A DNA stretch of 64,000 nt from an uncultured Spirochaetia bacterium. GTDB lineage: Bacteria; Spirochaetota; Spirochaetia; SZUA-6; Bin103. The notes below the pieces were generated by a model, which was not told where the DNA came from, ran no database searches, and saw nothing but the letters and a program-made list of their open reading frames with translations. This document shows positions 35,334 to 45,513 of this stretch, one piece after another. The position numbers were made by a program, and so were the translations under genes. Numbering within the stretch: position 1 is the stretch's first letter; each line of letters begins with the position of its first letter. Location of the stretch: assembly GCA_958296075.1 (NCBI GenBank), contig CATQHW010000004.1, positions 172,138 through 236,137 of the forward strand, written 5' to 3'.

Positions 35334-35415
35334 GGGGAGGTTCCCGAGTGGCCAAAGGGGGCAGACTGTAAATCTGTTGGCGTTGCCTTCGAAGGTTCGA
35401 ATCCTTCTCTCCCCA
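35334..35415 (+). tRNA. tRNA-Tyr (anticodon GUA)
   Basis: A class II tRNA with a long variable arm. Acceptor GGGGAGG pairs with TCTCCCC. The anticodon arm CAGA-CTGTAAA-TCTG presents GTA. The T arm GAAGG-TTCGAAT-CCTTC is intact. No CCA is encoded. Body 82 nt. Adjacent to tRNA-Thr, with 69 bp between them; they may be cotranscribed. Confidence 0.95.
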
Positions 35416-35422
35416 GATCTCC

Positions 35423-35879
35423 GTGCCTGAGCCGTTCTACCGGTCGTCACCGACGGCCGGCCTGCGTTTCGACTGCACCCGTTGCCAGCGTTGCTGTCGG
35501 CTGGAACCGGGGTACGTGTTCCTGTCGCGGCGCGACCTGGAGGCCTTGGCCGGCAGGCCAAGTCGCTCACCGTCGCCGAGTTCACGGCGCGGGTACTGTC
35601 GGACCGTCGACATCGGCGGCTTCCGCCGGCTCAGCCTGACGGAAAACGGCCGCCTACGATTGCATCCTCTGGGCTGACGGCGCCTGCACGGTGTATGAGT
35701 CGCGACCGCTGCAGTGCCGGAGCTTCCCGTTCTGGGATGCGAACCTTGCCTCCCCGGAGGCGTGGTCGGAGGCGGCCCGCCTCGTGTCGGGCATCGGCCA
35801 GGGGCCGGTGCGCCACGCGGTGGAGATCGACTACTGGCTGGCGCGGCGCCATGACGAGCCGCTGGTCGCGCCGCCGTAG
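35423..35879 (+). pseudogene. YkgJ-like cysteine-cluster protein, frame broken by at least three indels
   Basis: The first frame begins 'RFDCTRCQRCCRLEPGYVFL', the Cys cluster of YkgJ/zinc- or iron-chelating proteins. The next frame reads 'QAKSLTVAEFTAR', then 'YCRTVDIGGFRRLSLTE', then 'YDCILWADGACTVYESRP' with 'LQCRSFPFWD', ending 'EIDYWLARRH'. Joins need a missing base near 35,553, an extra G near 35,593 and an extra C near 35,654. 'RLVSGIG' near 35,780 probably hides two more compensating indels (expected RLCPGIG). Family proteins bind metal through these cysteines; function is not established. Starts 8 bp after tRNA-Tyr. Confidence 0.65.
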
Positions 35880-35967
35880 CGCTGCCGTCGAACGGTGCGT
35901 CCCGGGCCTCTCTTGCCTCGACGGCGAAGGGCGTACATTACCCATACGGGGTTGTTTGGGGTATCGC

Positions 35968-36993
35968 GTGAACCGCATCGCGATCGGAACGGTCGTCGGG
36001 TGCTGCGCGCTCGCCGCCGGCGCGCGGTCGGAGCGTCGTACCTGAGCGGTCCGCCGCAGGCGCGCCGGGCCGCAGCCCGGCGGTCAGCTTCACGGTTCGG
36101 CCTGGAGAGCCGTTCGGCGCGGTCGCCCACCGATTGGCCGGCGCGCGTCTGGTCCGCTCCGAGCTGATGTGCGCGCGCTGGCTTACCTGCAGGACGCCGA
36201 AGGCCGCGTCCGCGCCGGCCATTACTCGCTGCCCCGGTCGCTGCGCGCCGGGGAGGTCCTGGCGTTGCTGCTGGAGGGCCGCCAGGAAGAGATTGCCGTC
36301 ACTTTCCCGGAGGGATGGACCGTACGCCGGATCGCCGAACGGCTCGAGGAACGGGGGTGACCGGCGCCGGCGCATTCAAGGCCGCGGGTCGCCGACCCCG
36401 GCGCTGATCGAAGAGCTCGGCATCCGGGCGGCCAGCATGGAGGGGTACCTGTTCCCGGACACGTACCGCTTTCCGCGTGACTTTCCGGCCGCGGGGGTGG
36501 TGCGCCACATGGTCGGCAACTTCTTCCGCAGAGTCGCCCAGGTGCGGCCGGATTTTCGCAGCATGGATCCGGACGAGTTGCACGACACGGTCATCCTGGC
36601 CTCGATCGTGGAGCGCGAGTACCAGCGCCCGGACGAGGCGGGGCTGATCGCGTCCGTGTTCGCCAACCGCCTGGCGGTCGGCGCCCGCCTGCAGTCCTGC
36701 GCCACCGTCGCCTACGTGCTGACCGAGATGGAGGGCCGGGAGCACCCGCGCGTGATCACCCACGCGGAGCTGGCGGTCGACTCCGCCTTCAACACCTACC
36801 GGCGGCGCGGACTGCCTCCGGCGCCGATCTCGAATCCGGGCGCGGTGGCGCTGCAGGCCGCGTTCTATCCGGCGGAGAGCGACTACTGGTATTTCGTCCT
36901 GAAGGACCCGGAGACCGGCGCGCACCACTTCTCCGCGCGCTCGACGAGCACAACGACGCCAAGTTCTTCTACCTGAAGGGCGTGGCCGGCTGA
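35968..36993 (+). pseudogene. mltG: Endolytic murein transglycosylase MltG, frame broken by several indels
   Basis: Segments in three frames assemble into MltG. The membrane start is 'NRIAIGTVVGCCAL'. A LysM-like region follows ('VSFTVRPGEPFGAVAHRL'), then 'GHYSLPRSLRAGEVLALLL' and 'EIAVTFPEGWTVRRIAERL'. The catalytic YceG part has 'MEGYLFPDTYRFP', 'ILASIVEREYQRPDE', 'VFANRLAVGARLQSC' and 'NTYRRRGLPPAPISNPG'. It ends 'DEHNDAKFFYLKGVAG'. The family glutamate is in A-S-I-V-E-R-E. Frame changes fall near 36,040-36,080, 36,168, 36,356, 36,380-36,398 and 36,939. MltG cuts nascent peptidoglycan strands in the membrane. Placed next to dnaG. Confidence 0.7.
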
Positions 36994-37027
36994 CGGGCGC
37001 AGGCTTGCGACTACGGGCGGTGAGCGC

Positions 37028-38805
37028 GTGATCCCCTCCCACCAGATCGCGGAACTCTACGACCGACTGCGAATCGACGTCGTGGCCGGCGACTACGTAC
37101 GCCTGCAGCGCCGCGGCAACCGGTCGGTCGGGCTGTGTCCCTTTCATACCGAGAAAACCCCGTCGTTCACGCTCACCCCGGACCGGAACCTGTTCTACTG
37201 CTTCGGCTGCCAGAAGGGCGGCTCGATGATCGACTTCGTGATGGAGATGGAAAAGCTCAGCTTCCCGGAGGCGTTCGCGCTGCTGGCCGAGCGCGCCGGC
37301 ATGCAGGTGCAGCACACGGGCGGCTCGGAAGGGACCGAGCGGCAGACCTACCTGGAGCTCTACCGCCGGCTCGCCGACAGCTTCCCACCACATCCTGCTG
37401 CGCACCGGCGCCGCCGCGCCGGCGCGCGAGCACCTGGCCGGACGGGGTTTCCGGGCGGAGTCGCTCGCCCGCTACCGCGTGGGCTACGCGCCGGGCGCCG
37501 GTGACTGGCTGCATCGCTTCCTGCGCTCCCACAACTACGGCGACGACTTCCTGGTGCGCTCCGGCCTGTTCACCCGCACGAGCGGCGGCATGCTGGCGCT
37601 GTTCCGCGACCGCATCGTGTTCCCGATCTCGACTCCGCGCGGTGAGGTGGTCGCGTTCGGCGGGCGCGCCATGGGCGACGGCCCCAAGTATCTCAACACG
37701 CCGGAGACCGCCCTCTACCACAAGGGCGAGCTGCTCTACGGGCTGGCCGAGGCGCGCGATCGCATCAAGCGGGCGGGGAACGTGCACGTGGCGGAGGGAT
37801 ACCTCGACGTGATCGCGCTCGATGCGGCCGGTCACCCGGCGGTGGCTCCGCTCGGCACGGCGTTGCGCAGCCAGCACGCCCGGCTGCTCTCGCGCTACAC
37901 CGACGACGTGCGCCTGGTGATGGACGCGGACGCCGCAGGGGTGAACGCTACCCGGCGCGCCGCCGCCGTGCTGGAGGAGGTGGAGCTGCGGACCTCCGTA
38001 GTGCCGCTCGAGAGCGGCATGGACCCTGCCGATTATATCGAGCAGGGTGCCGGCGACCGGTTGCAAACCGCTCTGACATCTCCTATACTCACATTCGAGT
38101 ATCTTCTCAAGCTGGCTGCGTCTGCGCTTGATCTGCGGCGGGCCGACGCGAAGGAACAGGTATTCCGGGAGTTGCTCCCCTATCTTACCCACGTACGCTC
38201 GGAGTTGAAGCGTGAGACGCTGTTGCGCGACTTGGCGGGCGCGTTGGGGGTCGGTCACGACAGCATCCTGCGCGACTATCGCCGGGGTTCGGCACGGCTG
38301 GCGGACGGCGCTCCGGCTCGCCGCGCCGCGCCGGGAACGGCCGCGCCGCCGGGCGGTCGGCTGCGGCGCTCGCTGGAGATGACCTATATGCTTGCGGCGG
38401 CCGCCAACCGCGATCGGTTCGACCGTGTGCAGCGGCGGCTCCTGTCCAGCGACCTGCAGGACCCGATGGCGCGGGAGCTGTTCGGTGCGCTGGAGGAATG
38501 CGTCCGCCGGGGCGACGAGTCCCCGGACGGGCTGCTCGGCCGGCTGGAGACCGACGAGCTGCGCGCGCTGGTCGTTCGCAACCTGTCGCAGCGGGAGTTC
38601 ACCGTGAACCCGGAGGAAGTGCTCGACGACGGGGCGCGCAAGCTGAAGTCGCGGTCGCTCGACCGCCGGCGCCGTGAGATCGAGGCGCGCATGCACCGGC
38701 TCGAGCACGGCGGCGAACCGGCGCCGGGCGTGGCGATACGGGACCTGCTGGAGGAGAAGATATTCCTCGATGCGGAGCTGGAGAAGTTGAAGAAGGTAAG
38801 GGTGG

Positions 38806-38825
<20 letters not shown>
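37028..38825 (+). pseudogene. dnaG: DNA primase DnaG with a single-base frameshift
   Basis: The 5' frame has the zinc-binding domain ('GLCPFHTEKTPSFTLTP', 'YCFGCQKGGSMIDFVM') and runs to about 37,384. One extra C in the CCC run at 37,384-37,386 throws it out of frame. The downstream frame (in register from 37,386) continues 'HHILLRTGAAAPAREHL', 'GRIMFPIS'-type TOPRIM start 'DRIVFPISTPRGEVVAFGGR', 'VAEGYLDVIAL' and 'VRLVMDADAAG', then a C-terminal helicase-binding region. Removing one C restores a primase of about 598 residues. DnaG is essential, so a sequencing error is more likely than a dead gene. The end overlaps rpoD by 20 bp, the classic macromolecular-synthesis pairing. Confidence 0.85.
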
Positions 38826-40541
<1,716 letters not shown>

Positions 40542-40545
<4 letters not shown>

Positions 40546-41516
40546 ACGGAGGGAGCGTGAGTAGCGAATCTGCAACTATCGAGACGAACCACGGGACGCC
40601 GGCGGTCCAGGGCGTGCTGGACAAGCTGCGCGCCCTGCAGGACGTGCTGCACAAGAAGCACGAGGTCGAGGCGCAGATCGAGGCACTGCCCCGGTCGCTG
40701 GCCACCAAGAAAGAGGTGCTCAACCGGCTCAAGCGTACCTACCTGGAGCGCAATGAGGAGCAGGAATCGACCAGGACGCGGATCGAGAGTCTGCGCGGCG
40801 ACGCGGTGGAATCGGAACGGGTTCGCGAAGAGTACGAGCAGCAGATGGGGCAGATGGAATATATCCAGACGCAGCGGGCGTACGAAGCGCTGGACAAGCA
40901 GATACGCGACGCGACCGAACGGGAGACGGACGATCGGCGAGCGCTGCAGGACGAGGAGGAGCGGCTCGATCAGTTGTCCGAGGAGCTGGCCCGCGAAGCG
41001 GAGTTGATCGAGCAGCAGGAGGGCGCGGTCCAGGTAGAGGAGTCGCGCATCGAGGTGGAGTTGGCCGACCGCCAGGAACGGCTTGCCGCCCTGGACGCGG
41101 ACGAGTCGGAGATCGCCTCCGGTCTCGACGAGGAGTTGCTGTTCAAGTTCGAGCGCATCGTGCGGTCGACCGACGGCTACGGGATCGTGCCGCTGCAGGG
41201 CCACGTCTGCACCGGATGCTACATGACGCTGCCGGCTCACTTCGTCAACCGCGTCCGCCGGGCCGAGGACGTGCTGTTCTGCACGCATGGCCGGATCGTC
41301 TTCTATGAGGACGCTCCCTCCGAGGAAGAGACGGAGGCGCAGATCGACGTGTTCGACGACGAGCCCGGGTTCTTCGCCGATGCGGACGGGGACGAGATCG
41401 ACGGAGAGGAACTCCTGGTCGACGACGTCTCCGGCGACGATGACGGCGACCACGATGGCGATCATCATGGCGATGACAATGACGATGACGGCGATCATGG
41501 GTCGAACGGCGACTGA
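40542..41516 (+). CDS. CT398-like coiled-coil zinc-ribbon protein with acidic/His tail
   Basis: 324 residues. A long antiparallel coiled coil (about residues 25-205, '[17 protein letters not shown]' in the middle) is followed by a zinc ribbon '[18 protein letters not shown] ... [11 protein letters not shown]'. The family's fourth Cys is missing: the usual C-x2-C near the end is C-x-H here. The last about 60 residues are unusually acidic with repeated Asp/His (D-G-D-H units), a possible metal-binding tail. CT398-type proteins bind RNA polymerase sigma-54/flagellar factors in chlamydia, but spirochaete function is unknown. It follows rpoD with an ATGA overlap, as in Treponema. Confidence 0.8.
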
Positions 41517-41535
41517 GGCGCGGACTGCCGGCCGA

Positions 41536-41564
41536 TGGCGTCGCCGCGCGTGATCGGTTATCAT
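41536..41564 (+). promoter_or_regulatory. Predicted promoter for RNase P RNA
   Basis: A good -10 TATCAT (41,559-41,564) lies 10 bp before the 5' end of the RNA as set by the P1 helix. At 17 bases upstream the -35 position reads TGGCGT, a weak match. Position relative to rnpB is the main support. Confidence 0.4.
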
Positions 41565-41574
41565 GGAGGCCGCA

Positions 41575-42040
41575 GGAGGCGGGCCGGCCATCGCCGCGAT
41601 CGGTAACGGGCGCGGAGGAAAGTCCGGGCTCCACAGAGCAGGGCGCCGGGTAACGCCCGGGCGTCCGCGCCGCGGTGCGGACGACAGAGAGTGCCACAGA
41701 GAACAGACCGCCGGACGGGTGCCCCGCGACGGCGCAGATCGTTCGGTAAGGGTGAAACGGTGGGGTAAGAGCCCACCACTCCGGCGGCGACGCCGGAGGT
41801 ACGGCAAACCTCGCCCGGAGCAAAGCCAAGCAGCGGGTTGGGTTGCTCGCCGCGTGACGCTGTGTCCCGAAGGGACGCGGTCGTCGAGCCCGCGGGTAGG
41901 CTGCTCGAGTGCGGCGCCGGCGCCGTGAGGCGCCGCCGCGCGCGCCAGATGAATGATGGCCCGCCCCGCTGGCGACCGGTCCGCGCGAGCGGGTCGGTGC
42001 GCGCCGGGGCGAACAGAACCCGGCTTATCGGCCCGCCTCC
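41575..42040 (+). ncRNA. rnpB: RNase P RNA (bacterial type A)
   Basis: The P1 helix is an exact 11-bp pairing of GGAGGCGGGCC (41,575-41,585) with GGCCCGCCTCC (42,030-42,040), which fixes both ends. The conserved core strings are all present: GAGGAAAGTCCGGGCTCC near 41,630, 'AGGGTGAAACGGTGGGGTAAGAG' near 41,750 (CR-II/III region), CAGATGAATGATGGCCC near 41,946 and ACAGAACCCGGCTTA near 42,012. At 466 nt it is long but within type A range, with extended GC-rich P3/P12-like arms. It processes tRNA 5' ends. It lies between the CT398-like and TPR genes on the same strand. Confidence 0.95.
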
Positions 42041-42074
42041 TCTTTCATCGGTTGCGCCGGCGCCGGGTCGCGCG

Positions 42075-43061
42075 GTGCCCCGGTGGGGCCATCGGCCGGT
42101 CGGCCGGCGGCGCGAACGGCGCGGCAGGGGGCGGCTGGCGGCGATCGCGCTGCTGGTCGTCGCCGTCGCCGTCGGGGCGCTGCTGCGCGCCGACCGGGCC
42201 GCCGCCGCGTGGCTGCGGCGCGACCGGGAGGCGAACATGCGTGCGCTCATCGCCGAACGCCGCTTCGCGGCGGCGGCGGCGGCGGCGGCGGTCACGCTGG
42301 CGAACCGGCCGCTCGACCCGGAGGCGAACCTGATCCGCGGCGTGGCGGCGCTCTACGAGTCGATCGCCGCCGGTCCTGCCGCTCGGGAGCCGGGCGCGGC
42401 GCCGGGGGCCTACGGCGGCGGAGCCACGCAGACCGATGGCGCGCTCCTGTCGGCGGCCGTGGCGTCGCTCCGCCGCGCGCTGCTGGACGCGCGGATCGCC
42501 GCGGCGGAACCGGCTGCGCAGTACGCGCTCGGCAAGGCCTATTTTCACAAGGGTTACTTCTACTACGATCTGGCCGTGCGGTATCTGGAGGGATCGCTGG
42601 CGCTCGGGTATGACGGCGCCGACACCTACGAGTACCTGGGGTTGGCCTACACCGAACTGGGCGACCCGCGCGGGCTGGAGTACTTCCGGCACGCGCTGGC
42701 GCGCCGGCCGTCCGACCTGCTGCATCTGCGGATGGCCGCCATGCTGGCGGACGAAGACGACCCGCAGGGAGCGCGCGACAACCTGATCCAGGCGGTCCGG
42801 CTCACTGATGATCCGGCGATCGAGCAGCGGGCGCGGTACGAACTCGGCGCGGTCTACCGGACGCTGGACGAACCGGCGTCGGCCGAAGAGCAGTACCGGG
42901 CGATCATCGCCGCCGACGAGCGCGCCGCTGACGCGCATTTCTATCTGGGCGAGATCTATGCGAAGCAGGGAGACCCCGACCGCGCCCGCGCGGCATGGCG
43001 CGAGGCCGAGAAGCTGGAGCCGCGCCATCGCCGCGCGATCGAGCGTCTGCGTGGCGGCTAG
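42075..43061 (+). CDS. Membrane-anchored TPR protein
   Basis: About 328 residues. A basic N-terminus precedes a transmembrane segment ('LAAIALLVVAVAVGALL'). An Ala-rich stretch follows ('ERRFAAAAAAAAVTLANRPL'), then TPR-like repeats: 'AQYALGKAYFHKGYFYYDLA', 'TYEYLGLAYTELGD', 'ARYELGAVYRTLDEPASAEEQYR' and 'AHFYLGEIYAKQGDPDRARAAW'. TPRs mediate protein assembly. In Treponema a TPR protein sits at this place before mreB, as I recall. GTG 42,075 is the first plausible start after the rnpB 3' end; earlier in-frame starts lie inside the RNA gene. Confidence 0.75.
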   Translation: MPRWGHRPVGRRRERRGRGRLAAIALLVVAVAVGALLRADRAAAAWLRRDREANMRALIAERRFAAAAAAAAVTLANRPLDPEANLIRGVAALYESIAAGPAAREPGAAPGAYGGGATQTDGALLSAAVASLRRALLDARIAAAEPAAQYALGKAYFHKGYFYYDLAVRYLEGSLALGYDGADTYEYLGLAYTELGDPRGLEYFRHALARRPSDLLHLRMAAMLADEDDPQGARDNLIQAVRLTDDPAIEQRARYELGAVYRTLDEPASAEEQYRAIIAADERAADAHFYLGEIYAKQGDPDRARAAWREAEKLEPRHRRAIERLRGG

Positions 43062-43101
43062 ACCGTGATCGCACCATGAACGCGGAGGTACACGTCATCT
43101 G

Positions 43102-44118
43102 ATGGCTATGTTCAACAGTTTCTCTTCAGACATCGGCATCGATCTGGGCACCTGCAATACGCTGGTGCACGTCAAGGGCAAGGGTATCGTGCTGTCGGAG
43201 CCGTCGGTGGTCGCCATCGATCACGAAACCAAGCAGGTGGTCGCGGTCGGTACGGAAGCCAAGCGCATGCTGTGGAAGACGCCGAGCAACATCAAGGCGG
43301 TGCGCCCCCTGCGCGACGGCGTCATCGCCGACTTCGACATGACCGAGCAGATGATCCGCTACTTCATCACGCAGGTGGTGCCGCGGCGCTGGTTCGTCAA
43401 GCCGCGTGTGGTGATCGGCATCCCGTCCGGGGCTACCGAAGTGGAAAAACGGGCGGTGCAGGAGAGCGCCGAACAGGCCGGCGCGCGCGAGGTGTTCGTG
43501 ATCGAGGAGTCGATCGCGGCGGCCGTGGGCGCGGATCTGCCGATCCTGGAGCCGGCCGGTCACATGATCTGCGACATCGGCGGCGGCACCACCGAGGTGT
43601 CGGTGATATCGCTCGGCGGCATGGTGGTGTCGAGCGCCATTCGCATCGGCGGCGACGAGTTCGATGAGGCGATCATCCGGCACGTGCGCACCGTCCACAA
43701 CTTGGTGATCGGGCTGGAGACCGCCGAGAAGATCAAGATCGAGATCGGCAACGCCGACCCCGACCAGAAGATCGTGCGCATGGAGATCAAGGGCCGGGAC
43801 GCGATCACCGGCCTGCCGCGCCGGCTGGAGGTCGACTCGATCGAGGTGTGCGAAGCGCTGCAGGAGCCGACGCGCCAGATTCTCGAGGAGATAAAGCGCG
43901 CGCTGGGCCAGACGCCCGCCGAGCTGGCGTCCGACATCGTGGAGCGCGGCATCGTCATGACCGGCGGCGGCTCGCTCCTGCGCGGGCTGCCGCGTCTGAT
44001 CGGACGGGAGACCGGGGTGCCGGTGATGGTCGCCGAACAACCGCTGCTGTGCGTGGCGCTGGGAGCCGGCAAGTACTTCGACAACATGCGCGTCAGCCAA
44101 CGCCGATCATTCCGCTAG
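43102..44118 (+). CDS. mreB: Rod-shape-determining actin homologue MreB
   Basis: 338 residues: phosphate-1 loop '[19 protein letters not shown]', '[15 protein letters not shown]', '[17 protein letters not shown]', '[14 protein letters not shown]', '[19 protein letters not shown]', '[13 protein letters not shown]'. Polymerises under the membrane and guides side-wall peptidoglycan synthesis. First gene of the elongasome operon. An AACGCGGAGG site precedes the ATG. Followed 41 bp later by mreC. Confidence 0.97.
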   Translation: MAMFNSFSSDIGIDLGTCNTLVHVKGKGIVLSEPSVVAIDHETKQVVAVGTEAKRMLWKTPSNIKAVRPLRDGVIADFDMTEQMIRYFITQVVPRRWFVKPRVVIGIPSGATEVEKRAVQESAEQAGAREVFVIEESIAAAVGADLPILEPAGHMICDIGGGTTEVSVISLGGMVVSSAIRIGGDEFDEAIIRHVRTVHNLVIGLETAEKIKIEIGNADPDQKIVRMEIKGRDAITGLPRRLEVDSIEVCEALQEPTRQILEEIKRALGQTPAELASDIVERGIVMTGGGSLLRGLPRLIGRETGVPVMVAEQPLLCVALGAGKYFDNMRVSQRRSFR

Positions 44119-44159
44119 CGGATCGTCCGGCGCCGAGGGAATCGATCTAACCCGCGTCC

Positions 44160-44990
44160 GTGACCGACGTTGGCCCCTTCGTCAGCCGCCGCCGTTCGGG
44201 CGTCACCTTCGCGGTCCTGATGGTGAGCTCGCTCGTGCTGGTGGGATTGAATCCCTCGCCGGGGCACGTCGGGCTGCTGGCGATGGTGCAGGCGGGCATC
44301 GGCTCGGTGAGCCGCTGGGTCGTCGATACCGCCGCCGCGGTCGGCGAACTGGGCCGCAGCCGGGCCGAGGTACAGACGCTGCGCGCCGAGCTGGAGCGGG
44401 TCGAGCAGCGTTTGCGCCGCGCCGCCCGGCTCGAAGCGGAGAACCGCGGCCTGCGCGAGTTGCTGAACCTGTCGCGGGCCGTTCCGGCGTCGATTCCGGC
44501 CGAGGTGATCGGGCGCGATCCGGGCAATCTGTTCCAGACGGTGACGATCAATCGCGGCCGCAGGCACGGCGTCCAGGTCGATGACACGGTGGTCGCCAGC
44601 GCCGGCGGGTTCCAGGCGCTGGTCGGCAAGATCGAATCGGTTTCATCCTCTACCTCGATGGTGCGGCCGATTCTGGACAGCTCCTCCTACGTCGCGGCCC
44701 GTCTTGAGCGCACCGAGCACGACGGGCTGATCGAGGGAGACCCGGCCGGCCGGCGGCTGATCATGCGCTGGGTGGATGCCATCGCGGCGGGCGACTTGGC
44801 GGCCGGCGATCTGGTGATCACCTCGGGCTTGCGAAGCCTGTATCCGCGCGGGATATACATCGGCCGGACGGTGGAGCAGCGCACCGGCGAGGACCGATCG
44901 TCGATCGTGCTGATCGTGCAGCCGCTGGTCGAGTTTGGCCGCCTCGACTACGTCGTGGTGCTCGACACCGCGGAGCGGCCCGATGGGTGA
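44160..44990 (+). CDS. mreC: Rod-shape-determining protein MreC
   Basis: 276 residues: one N-terminal membrane segment ('GVTFAVLMVSSLVLVGL'), a coiled coil ('RAEVQTLRAELERVEQRLRRAARLEAENRGLRELL') and the periplasmic beta-barrel domain ('VIGRDPGNLFQTVTINRGRRHGVQVDD', 'VITSGLRSLYPRGIYIG'). It links MreB to PBP2/RodA in the periplasm. Starts at GTG. Its end overlaps mreD by 8 bp. Confidence 0.93.
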   Translation: MTDVGPFVSRRRSGVTFAVLMVSSLVLVGLNPSPGHVGLLAMVQAGIGSVSRWVVDTAAAVGELGRSRAEVQTLRAELERVEQRLRRAARLEAENRGLRELLNLSRAVPASIPAEVIGRDPGNLFQTVTINRGRRHGVQVDDTVVASAGGFQALVGKIESVSSSTSMVRPILDSSSYVAARLERTEHDGLIEGDPAGRRLIMRWVDAIAAGDLAAGDLVITSGLRSLYPRGIYIGRTVEQRTGEDRSSIVLIVQPLVEFGRLDYVVVLDTAERPDG

Positions 44991-45513
44991 TTTCCGCGTC
45001 ATCGCGGCGACCACGCTGATCGCCGTCGCGGCGTCCTTGTTGACGTCGACGCTGCTGTCATGGGTGGCGGTCGCCGGCGTCAAGCCGGACTTGGCGCTGG
45101 TCGTGGTCGCGCTGATCGCGATGCGCCGGGGCAGCATGCCGGGCCAGATCGCGGGCTTCGCTTCCGGCCTGCTGGCCGACACGATCAGCGTGGGGCCGCT
45201 CGGCCTGACCGCCATGGTCCGCACGGTGGCCGGCTATCTGATCGGCCGGATGGCGGGCTTGGTATCCGCCGACTGGGTGTTGCTTCCCACCCTCGTGGCG
45301 ATCGCCGCCACCGTTCTCAAGGCACTCACCGTCACGGTGCTGGCGTTGACCATTCCCTGGATCCCCGGCTACGGGATCGCGGCTCCCTCGTTCCTGATCG
45401 AAGCGGCCTTGAACGGCGTGGCCGCCCCTGCGCTGTACGTGCTGCTGAGCCTGGTGCCGTGGCTGAAGGACCGCTCGCCGCGCCGGCCGCTGGGCGCCAA
45501 GCTACGCCCGTGA
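44983..45513 (+). CDS. mreD: Rod-shape-determining protein MreD
   Basis: 176 hydrophobic residues with about five membrane segments, 'KPDLALVVVALIAMRRG', 'GFASGLLADTISVGPLGLTAMVRTVAGYLIGRM', typical of MreD. It stabilises the elongasome in the inner membrane. ATG 44,983 lies inside the end of mreC, and the stop overlaps the GTG start of mrdA. Confidence 0.9.
   Translation: MGDFRVIAATTLIAVAASLLTSTLLSWVAVAGVKPDLALVVVALIAMRRGSMPGQIAGFASGLLADTISVGPLGLTAMVRTVAGYLIGRMAGLVSADWVLLPTLVAIAATVLKALTVTVLALTIPWIPGYGIAAPSFLIEAALNGVAAPALYVLLSLVPWLKDRSPRRPLGAKLRP

Noticed and set aside
42240..42300. GCG-repeat tract (run of Ala codons) in the TPR gene
   Set aside because: Simple low-complexity coding sequence; no evidence of variation or function.
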